Part shown: positions 57,393 through 64,000 of the stretch, one piece after another
Layout: each line of letters begins with the position of its first letter
Numbering within the stretch: position 1 is the stretch's first letter
Assembly: GCF_000176035.2 (NCBI RefSeq)
Contig: NC_015675.1
Coordinates: forward strand, 2,546,001 to 2,610,000
Direction: 5' to 3'
DNA: 64,000 nucleotides
Source: Mesorhizobium opportunistum WSM2075
Lineage (GTDB): Bacteria > Pseudomonadota > Alphaproteobacteria > Rhizobiales > Rhizobiaceae
Translations under genes and position numbers: made by a program
The notes under the pieces: model-generated
Databases searched by the model: none
Told to the model about the DNA's origin: nothing
Seen by the model: only the letters and a program-made list of their open reading frames with translations

Positions 57393-58535
57393 ATGGCACT
57401 TCACCTTTCGGCGGATGCCCCGGCCTCGGTCGCGGCTGCCCCGCAAAAATATCTCTTTGGCCCGTTCATCGACTTTTTCATGCTTGGCGGGAGCGCGCTT
57501 GTCATCCTGCCGGTGCTGTATTTCGTGCCGCTCAGATACGAAGCGGCCCTGACGCTGACGATGTTCTTGCTCTCCCATCTTATAAACCAGCCGCACTTCG
57601 GTCATTCATACCAGATCTTCTATCGCAATTTTTCGCGCAAGGTGCGCGGCGAGGGCTACGGCCGCAGTCTCCAGATCCGCTATATCCTCGCGGGCATCGT
57701 CGTCCCGTTGGCCATGGCCGCCTTCTTTGCCTATGGCTCGCTGACGGGGAACGCCCGGCTGCTCGGCAATGCGACCAACGCGATGGGCTTTTTCGTCGGC
57801 TGGCACTACGTCAAGCAAGGCTACGGCATGCTGATGGTGGACGCCGTGCTGAAGCGCAAATTCTTCAGCGATCAGGACAAGAAGGTGTTGCTGTTCAACG
57901 GCTACGCCGTGTGGCTGTTCGCCTGGCTTCAGACGAACGTGGTGATCACCGAGAGGCAGTTCTGGGGTCTGGAATACTACACCTTCGCCGTCCCGCCATG
58001 GCTCATCACCATCGCCATGTCGATCGCCGCCGCCTCCTCGGCGGCTACCGCGGTGATGTTCATCAATCGTTGGCGCAGGCATGGTGGGGCGCTGCCGTAT
58101 AATGGCGTCGTCGCTTACCTCGTGTCCCTTTATGCCTGGATCCTCTTCGTGACGTTGAACCCGCTCTGGCTGCTGGTGGTGCCGGCGCTCCATTCCTTGC
58201 AATATCTGGCGGTGGTCTGGCGCTACCAGACCAATGTCGAGCGCGACCGCGCGGATGCCGTCGAGAGGCCGCGATGGCAAATCCTGTCCATTCTTGGACC
58301 GGTGTACAGGCTGCGCGTGCTGGCGTTCATCGTCGTCGGCGCAATTCTCGGGGCGCTCGGTTTCTGGCTGGTGCCGATGGCACTGGCGGACCTGGTTCCC
58401 TACGACAAGGCGGTGTTCGGCTCGTCGCTTTTCCTCTTTATCGCGTGGATATTCATCAACGTGCACCATTACTTCCTGGACAATGTGATGTGGCGGCGCG
58501 GCAACCCGGAAGTGTCGAAATATCTGTTCCGCTGA
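57393..58535 (+). CDS. Polytopic inner-membrane protein of unknown function
   Basis: The 380-residue protein has about nine to ten hydrophobic helices. His-rich motifs in membrane parts (HLINQPHFGHSYQIFYR, GWHYVKQGYG, NVHHYFLDNVMWRR) could bind metal, similar in spirit to di-iron desaturases and to DUF-type membrane enzymes. GGGAGAAGG precedes the ATG at 57393. No close family recognised. Position after tRNA-Thr is unrevealing. Confidence 0.65.
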   Translation: MALHLSADAPASVAAAPQKYLFGPFIDFFMLGGSALVILPVLYFVPLRYEAALTLTMFLLSHLINQPHFGHSYQIFYRNFSRKVRGEGYGRSLQIRYILAGIVVPLAMAAFFAYGSLTGNARLLGNATNAMGFFVGWHYVKQGYGMLMVDAVLKRKFFSDQDKKVLLFNGYAVWLFAWLQTNVVITERQFWGLEYYTFAVPPWLITIAMSIAAASSAATAVMFINRWRRHGGALPYNGVVAYLVSLYAWILFVTLNPLWLLVVPALHSLQYLAVVWRYQTNVERDRADAVERPRWQILSILGPVYRLRVLAFIVVGAILGALGFWLVPMALADLVPYDKAVFGSSLFLFIAWIFINVHHYFLDNVMWRRGNPEVSKYLFR

Positions 58536-58748
58536 AGTGGTTGGCTGAAATTCAGTCCGGGGCGGCCGTCGAGGTGGAGCGTCCCGTTCCCAGCGCCGAC
58601 ACGATTCGTTAACCAAGATGCTGTTCATCGACATGACGGGTGCCCGTCTGCGTGATCAAGCCTGCTCGCCAGGTCGAGGGCTCGAAGAGAAAGTTCCTCA
58701 TCCCGGCGGGGACGTCAAATCGCCCGAAACAAAAACGATGTGCAAGGC

Positions 58749-60305
58749 ATGACCGTGATTGAAAGCGAACAAGACACGCCCGGCGCTTCCCGTTGCTGGA
58801 CACGGTTGCCGGCCGTCGTGGCAGCGTTCCTCTGCATGTGCGTCACCAGCGCGTTCGCCGAGACGCGCAGCCTGAAGATCCAGCATCTGCATACCGGCGA
58901 AAAGGCCGAGATCGTCTTCAAGCGCAACGGGCGCTACGATCAGGCGGGATTGAAGAAGATCAATGTGATGCTGCGCGACTGGCGCCGCAACGAGCCGACC
59001 AGGATGGATCCGCGCCTGCTCGACCTTGTCTGGCAGGCCTACCGGGCCAGCGGCTCGACAGCCTACATCCACATCGTCAGCGCCTATCGTTCGCCTGCGA
59101 CCAATGCCATGCTGCGCGGCCGCTCGAAGGGCGTGGCTCGCGAGAGCCAGCACATGGTTGGCCGCGCGATGGACTTCTTCCTGCCGGACGTGCCGCTGAA
59201 GAAGCTGCGCGACATCGGTCTCAAGATGCAGGGCGGCGGTGTCGGCTATTACCCGACCTCCGGGTCGCCCTTCATTCACATGGATGTCGGCAATGTGCGG
59301 CACTGGCCGGGCATCAGCCGCCAGGAACTCGCCAGGGTTTTCCCCAACGGCAATACATTGCATGTGCCGAGCGACGGCAAACCGTTGCCAGGCTACGAGC
59401 AGGCGTTTGCCGCCTACAAATCGCGCAAGGCCGCCGGCACACCCAACATCGAACTGGCAAGCGTCGATGGCGGCCAACGCAAGTCGCGCGGCCTGCTGGC
59501 GACGCTTTTGGGGCGCGGCGGGGATGAGTCCGATGATGTCGCGGAAGCGGCGCCGGCGCCACGCAAACCGGCAAAGTCCGTTGAACCCGGGTCGGCCGGG
59601 CAGGGCATAGCTATCGTGCCGCCGCAGGATGCCAAGCGCGCGGACATCCGGACGGCCACCGCCGATCCCGCGGAAGAACCGCTCGCCGGGCCTGAAGCGA
59701 CTGTCATGGCCATGGCGCCGGGCTCAGTGCCGCTGCCGGCCTTCGCGCCGCGCGCCGAACCGCCGGACGACAAGCCGGCATCAGCCAATGCCCTGGGCAA
59801 GACGGATCCCGCTCCGGCAAGCGTCGCGCCGGACATGGTGGCGCTCAACATCCCGTTGCCGACATGGCGACCGGAAAGCCAGACGAGCCCGGCGCATCAG
59901 CCGGAAGCGGCCAAATCCGGCGATGCTGTCGGTGCCCTGCTGGCCATGCATCATCCTGATGACGGCCTCGACAAGCTGGCCGGGCAGCGGATCGCGGTCG
60001 CTCCGTCGAAACCCGAAGAGCGCGTCAGGACCAGCCTGAAGGCCGACCGTGTCCAGCCACGTCTCGATCCCGAAGCCACCGCTGTTATCGTGCCGGCCGC
60101 ATCGCCCGGCCGGCCGCTTGCGGCAGGTCGCGTCATCGCCAGGGGAGCCGAACCGACGGCGGCGCCGGTCATCGCCGCTAATTTCATCCGCACGGCACCG
60201 GAGCAGATCTATCTCGACGGGTTCCAGCCGCGAAGACAGATGTCCGATCACCGCCGCTTCACCGGCTCCGCGGTGAAGTTCCTGCCCATCGCCAGCTTCA
60301 AATAG
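58749..60305 (+). CDS. DUF882 / M15-type peptidase-like protein with long Pro-rich tail
   Basis: The 518-residue protein has a signal or anchor segment (VVAAFLCMCVTSAFA) then a DUF882 (YcbK, peptidase M15_2-like) domain: HIVSAYRSPATNAMLRGRS, then Zn-ligand patterns SQHMVGRAMDFF and PFIHMDVG. It should act on peptidoglycan in the periplasm. From about residue 230 the protein is Pro/Ala-rich and low complexity for nearly 290 residues, far longer than the catalytic domain. The ATG at 58749 was chosen; GTG 58740 is an alternative. Confidence 0.8.
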   Translation: MTVIESEQDTPGASRCWTRLPAVVAAFLCMCVTSAFAETRSLKIQHLHTGEKAEIVFKRNGRYDQAGLKKINVMLRDWRRNEPTRMDPRLLDLVWQAYRASGSTAYIHIVSAYRSPATNAMLRGRSKGVARESQHMVGRAMDFFLPDVPLKKLRDIGLKMQGGGVGYYPTSGSPFIHMDVGNVRHWPGISRQELARVFPNGNTLHVPSDGKPLPGYEQAFAAYKSRKAAGTPNIELASVDGGQRKSRGLLATLLGRGGDESDDVAEAAPAPRKPAKSVEPGSAGQGIAIVPPQDAKRADIRTATADPAEEPLAGPEATVMAMAPGSVPLPAFAPRAEPPDDKPASANALGKTDPAPASVAPDMVALNIPLPTWRPESQTSPAHQPEAAKSGDAVGALLAMHHPDDGLDKLAGQRIAVAPSKPEERVRTSLKADRVQPRLDPEATAVIVPAASPGRPLAAGRVIARGAEPTAAPVIAANFIRTAPEQIYLDGFQPRRQMSDHRRFTGSAVKFLPIASFK

Positions 60306-60397
60306 GTAGGCGACGGCCGCGACGGCCCAGACCCGTCGCGGGATATCAGCCGCCTCCATAGAGACGCCCGTTCGGCTCTGTAAGATATTTTCCAAAT

Positions 60398-60426
60398 TTG
60401 ACAATCCTAAATGAAATTGTAAGTTA
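60398..60426 (+). promoter_or_regulatory. Candidate promoter/operator of the RpiR gene
   Basis: TTGACA (60398-60403) is followed at a normal spacing by the weak -10 candidate TAAGTT. ACAAT and ATTGT form an inverted repeat across the spacer, which could be an RpiR-type operator. Confidence 0.4.
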
Positions 60427-60451
60427 ATCGTCTTTCCGTCAGCGAGAGGCG

Positions 60452-61381
60452 ATGACCATGTCGATCCGCGAAGAACTGGCCAATACCACCTTGGCGTTCA
60501 CGTCGGCGGAAGAAAAGATCGTTCAGGTCCTGCTTGCCGACTATCCCATGTCCGGGCTAGGCACGGCGACCCGGCTGGCACGGCGCGCCGGGGTCAGCGA
60601 CCCGAGCGTGACGCGCCTGATGACCAAGCTTGGCTATGTCGGTTTTGCCGATTTCCAGGCGCGCCTGCTCACCGAGGTCGAATCTAGGCTGCATTCGCCG
60701 CTTCTGATGATGGAGGCCAAGCGCCCGGGCGGCTCCAGCGAAGGCACGGCACTCGCCTATTTCCATTCGGTTTCCGACAGTCTGGAGCGCACGCGCACGG
60801 CGGTGCCCCTGCAAGCCTATACGCGCGCCGTCAACCTGCTGCTCGAAACCAAGGGGCAGGTGGTGCTGCTGGGCGGCCGTTTCAGTCGGCATATCGCCTC
60901 CATGCTTGCCGGCTACCTCCTCCAATTCCGCTCCGGGGTGCGCGACATCGGTTCGCTCAGTCCGGCCGATTTCGACCTCTTGATCGACCTTGGCAAGCGC
61001 GACCTTCTCGTCGTCTTCGACTACCGCCGCTACCAGTCGGACGTGGTGAGCTTTGCGCAACAGGCCCACGAGCGCGGCGTCTCCGTCCTGCTGTTCACCG
61101 ATGTCTGGCTGTCGCCGATCGCCGATATCGCCGACCTGACCATGGTCGCGGCGATCGACGCCAATTCGCCGTTCGACACGCTGGCGACCGCCGTCGCGCA
61201 GATGGAAACCGTCTTCGCCCATGCGCTGGAAGGTCATGGCGCGGGGGTCCGCAAGCGGATCGAGGACATCGAGAAGATCCGCAGTGCCAACGCGGTCACG
61301 CTCGATGCCGCCGAACCGGCCTCGTCCGATGACGCGGGGCCGTCGAAGCCAGCCCACAAATCCAAGGCCGAGAAAAAGTGA
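60452..61381 (+). CDS. RpiR/MurR-family regulator
   Basis: The 309-residue regulator has an RpiR N-terminal HTH (AEEKIVQVLLADYPMSGLGTATRLARRAGVSDPSVTRLMTKLGYVGFADFQARL) and a SIS domain at about 125-260 (VVLLGGRFSRHIASMLAGYL) for phosphosugar-type ligands. The C-terminal tail is acidic then Lys-rich. It precedes the M20 gene on the same strand by 54 bases, and probably controls it and the Liv transporter. Confidence 0.92.
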   Translation: MTMSIREELANTTLAFTSAEEKIVQVLLADYPMSGLGTATRLARRAGVSDPSVTRLMTKLGYVGFADFQARLLTEVESRLHSPLLMMEAKRPGGSSEGTALAYFHSVSDSLERTRTAVPLQAYTRAVNLLLETKGQVVLLGGRFSRHIASMLAGYLLQFRSGVRDIGSLSPADFDLLIDLGKRDLLVVFDYRRYQSDVVSFAQQAHERGVSVLLFTDVWLSPIADIADLTMVAAIDANSPFDTLATAVAQMETVFAHALEGHGAGVRKRIEDIEKIRSANAVTLDAAEPASSDDAGPSKPAHKSKAEKK

Positions 61382-61435
61382 CCCCGATGCGCTTGGCGCT
61401 TCCCGCTATCGTAGCATAACCAAGGGACCGAGAAG

Positions 61436-62752
61436 ATGCCTGACAACCAAACAATCATCGATGCTGTGCAGGCTGAGATCGAGACCGACCGTGACTGGCT
61501 GATCGGACTGACCCGCGACATGGTTCGCATTCCCTCGGTCAATCCCAAGTTCGAAGCCAATGCGACGATCAACCGCGAGGCGGATGTCCAGGCGCTGCTC
61601 GAGCCGATCCTCAAACGGGACGGCTTCCGCACCGAACAATGGGACGCCTTGCCCGGCCGTCCCAACCTGGTCGGTGAATGGGCCGGAGACGAGGACCGCA
61701 GCCTGATCCTGTGCGGACACATCGACGTCGTGCCGGTCGGCGCCATCAAGGACTGGTCCGTCGATCCGTTCGGTGGCGAGATCACCAATGGCCGGCTCTA
61801 TGGCCGCGGTGCCGTCGACATGAAGGGCGGCGTCGCCGCTTGCATCGCCGCCGCGCACGCGATCCGCAAGGCGGGCATCACGCTGCAAGGCCGACTGGCC
61901 ATCCACTCCGTCGTCGACGAGGAGGCCGGCGGCTTCGGCGCCATGGATGCGGTCAAGAAGGGCAAGCTCGCCAAGGCGGTGCTGGTGGCCGAACCGACCT
62001 GGGGCGATGTCCTGCCGGTCGAGGGCGGGCTCGAATGGGCGCGGGTGACGATCCGTGGCCGCAACGCGCATTCGGCGCTGCGCTACAATGAAATCTACCC
62101 GCAGCGCCACGACAAGGACCGGCTCGAGCCGGGCGTCAACGCAATCGAGATCGCCGCCCGCTTCATTGCCGCCGTCCGCCAGTATGAGCTGGACCGGACG
62201 CGGGCGAAATCGCATCCATTGCTGCCGCTCGGCATGAACACGATCAACATCGGTGTCATGCATGCCGGCACCGGCCTTGGCGAGCACGGCTTGCCGACGG
62301 TCATGACCAACCCGGCCATCATTCCCGATGTCGCGGTGCTCGATCTCGACATGAAATTCCTGCCCGACGAGAATTCGGCCGACTACCGCCGCGATTTCGA
62401 GACGTTCGTCCATCATTTCGCCCAGACCGACGCCTGGCTGCGCGACAACCCGCCTGCGATCCAGTGGGAGCTCGGCGGCCTGCATTTTCCGCCGATGAAC
62501 ACGCCGGTCGATCATCCGCTGGTGACATCGCTGATGAAGCGCAAGGCGGTGGTCGGCAAGGCGCCGCAGGTGCGCGGCTTCGTCGCCGTGTGCGATGCCG
62601 CGCATTACGCCGGTGCCGGGGTCGACGGCGTCATCTTCGGCCCGTCGGGCGACGGTTTCCACGGCGCCAACGAATATGTCGAGGTGGAATCGGTGGTCGA
62701 GACCGCCAAGGTTATCGCCGCATCCGTTATCGACTGGTGCGGCGTCCGTTGA
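61436..62752 (+). CDS. M20-family deacylase (ArgE/DapE-like)
   Basis: The 438-residue metallopeptidase has CGHIDVVP (His ligand), the bridging Asp in GAVDMKGG, and DEEAGGFGA (Glu ligands). It fits acetylornithine deacetylase/succinyl-diaminopimelate desuccinylase relatives, which remove N-acyl groups from amino acids. The HTH regulator and the LivHM permeases near it suggest a role in use of an N-acylated amino acid. The ATG at 61436 has AAGAUG context and a normal N-terminus. Confidence 0.92.
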   Translation: MPDNQTIIDAVQAEIETDRDWLIGLTRDMVRIPSVNPKFEANATINREADVQALLEPILKRDGFRTEQWDALPGRPNLVGEWAGDEDRSLILCGHIDVVPVGAIKDWSVDPFGGEITNGRLYGRGAVDMKGGVAACIAAAHAIRKAGITLQGRLAIHSVVDEEAGGFGAMDAVKKGKLAKAVLVAEPTWGDVLPVEGGLEWARVTIRGRNAHSALRYNEIYPQRHDKDRLEPGVNAIEIAARFIAAVRQYELDRTRAKSHPLLPLGMNTINIGVMHAGTGLGEHGLPTVMTNPAIIPDVAVLDLDMKFLPDENSADYRRDFETFVHHFAQTDAWLRDNPPAIQWELGGLHFPPMNTPVDHPLVTSLMKRKAVVGKAPQVRGFVAVCDAAHYAGAGVDGVIFGPSGDGFHGANEYVEVESVVETAKVIAASVIDWCGVR

Positions 62753-62776
62753 GGCGGCGCCGCTGTTTCAACGTGG

Positions 62777-63810
62777 TCAGGCCGGGCGGTTGATCCGCCC
62801 GGCGACGGCACCCCATGCCGATTTGATCATGCCGGCCAGCCCGCTGGGATAGGCGAGCATCACGCCGATGATCAGCACCGCCGTGATCATCGGGCGCCAT
62901 GCCCCGAAGTCGGCCATCCACTCGGCGAAGATCGTCAGCACGAAGGAAGCGACGATCGCCCCGTAGATTGTGCTGGTACCGCCGAGCAGCACCATCGACA
63001 GGATGATGGTAGCCAGGCTCATGCCGAAGACGTCGATCGAGGCGTTGCGCTGGTAGGCGGCGTAGAAGGCGCCGGCGATGCCGGTGAAGAAGGCGCTGGC
63101 TGCCAAGGTCAGCATGCGCTGGCGCACGATCGAGACGCCGCGGCTGATGGCGTATTCCTCATTGTCGCGTAATGCCACGATGCTGGCCCCGGCGCGCGAG
63201 CGCACGAACACGCGCAGGAACAGCGTGCTTGCGACCAGCAGCGCCAGCGCGATGTAGAAATAGGCGAACTTGCCGTCGCGGATCATGTTGTGGTCGAACA
63301 CATAGAGCCCCGGAATGCGCACGATCCCTTGCGTGCCACCGGTGATGTCGGACTGGCTGAGGATCACCTGCATCACCAGCTGCGCGAAGCCGAAGGTCAC
63401 CAGGATGATGTAGATGCCTTTCAGCCGCAGGATCGGGATGGTCACCAAGATCGCCGCCAGCGTGGCGATGATGCCGCTGGCAACAACGCGATCCACGGGT
63501 CGAATGCACTGAGCTTGGTCAGCAGGCTGTAGGCATAGACGCCGATGCCGAACAGCGCGAGATGGCCGAAATTGAAGACGCCGCCATAGCCTAGGCTGAG
63601 ATCCCAGTTCGACGCGACGATCGCATAGATGAAGGCCATGATCAGGATGTGGCGGGCATAGGTGTCGCCGAAGACCAGCGGCAGCAGTGCCAGCAGCACG
63701 AAGCCAAGCACGAAGCCGACGGCCTCGTGCTTCCACGGCGTGCGGCCGGGAGCGACCGGGCTTGCCGCTTCCGTACGGATCGAGGCGATCGGCGATGTCG
63801 TGTCGGTCAT
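62777..63810 (-). pseudogene. livM: Frameshifted branched-chain amino acid ABC permease (LivM)
   Basis: Two overlapping frames make one LivM. The first covers 63810 to about 63442 (ending DPWIALLPAASSPRW) and the second continues from about 63490 to 62777 (VASGIIATLAAILVTIPILRL). Intact homologues read DPWIALL followed directly by VASGIIATL, so the reading frame shifts at about 63477-63490. It may be a real mutation or a sequencing error. The start overlaps livH by four bases (ATGA). Confidence 0.85.
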
Positions 63811-64000
63811 GCGAGGCCTCGCGAGCGGCTGGCGAAGATGCCCTCGGGGCGCACCATCAGGGTCAGGATCAGCACGCCGAACAGCAGCGCAGGCGTCCAG
63901 TAGAGGCCGAAATAATAGCTGCAGGCGGCCTCGAAGAAGCCGATCAGATAGGCGGCGAAGATCGGCCCCGATATGCTCGATATGCCGCCGAAGACGACGA
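63807..64000 (-). CDS. livH: Branched-chain amino acid ABC permease (LivH), C-terminal part
   Basis: The minus-strand frame at the window edge reads VFGGISSISGPIFAAYLIGFFEA and ends TLMVRPEGIFASRSRGLA before TGA, the C-terminus of LivH. The rest of the gene is outside. Its stop overlaps the livM start. Confidence 0.85.
   Translation of the reverse strand, partial: VVFGGISSISGPIFAAYLIGFFEAACSYYFGLYWTPALLFGVLILTLMVRPEGIFASRSRGLA

Overview
The window is a high-GC alphaproteobacterial chromosome segment, most likely Rhizobiales and close to Mesorhizobium. This rests on protein resemblance, the conserved core run murA-DUF2948-hisD-UPF0262-phosphatase-infA-maf-yacG, a rhizobial intergenic palindrome, and an alpha-galactoside locus laid out like agp/mel of Sinorhizobium. 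No database search was possible, so family names come from motifs and memory of the families.

Layout. 1-5500: a HlyU-like protein, a small unknown protein, a SAM methyltransferase divergent from a membrane GGDEF-EAL protein, and an MFS transporter. 5600-15800: small metabolic genes, most paired with a nearby or divergent regulator (hydrolase-cupin/LysR, Lrp/azlCD, azoreductase/LysR, TetR-KAS-SDR, TetR/VOC). 15800-18500: a DegP-like protease divergent from a relative that has lost its whole catalytic triad, followed by a LuxR-type regulator. 18500-20720: vapBC and parDE modules on either side of an HSDL2-like reductase. 20900-25600: a structured possible RNA, an OmpA-domain protein with long low-complexity repeats, a UPF0260 protein, an exported small protein and a BP26-like SIMPL protein.

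25716-33626 is an accessory island between tRNA-Ile(CAU) and tRNA-Phe(GAA). Both tRNA 3' ends point inward and each has its own tyrosine integrase. The cargo is visibly AT-richer than the surroundings: a three-gene operon with 4-base overlaps coding for a Cap4-like putative nuclease, a small middle component and a DUF3732 SMC-like ATPase. This matches the predicted ABC three-component (ABC-3C) conflict systems and is the most interesting content of the window.

33973-51400 is a carbohydrate region: AraC regulator; sugar ABC transporter (binding protein, two permeases, ATPase); a fused Gfo/Idh/MocA-aldo/keto reductase; a second AraC regulator; a GH4 glycosidase with CHGV; an Opp-type transporter resembling AgpABCD; and a second GH4 enzyme with CHSV, probably alpha-galactosidase MelA. 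The sugars would be taken up intact and cleaved in the cytoplasm.

51427-56714 is housekeeping (yacG, maf, infA, phosphatase, UPF0262, hisD, DUF2948, murA). 56843-64000 has a small unknown protein, tRNA-Thr(GGT), a polytopic membrane protein, a DUF882 peptidase-like protein, an RpiR regulator, an M20 deacylase, a frameshifted livM and a livH fragment cut by the window edge.
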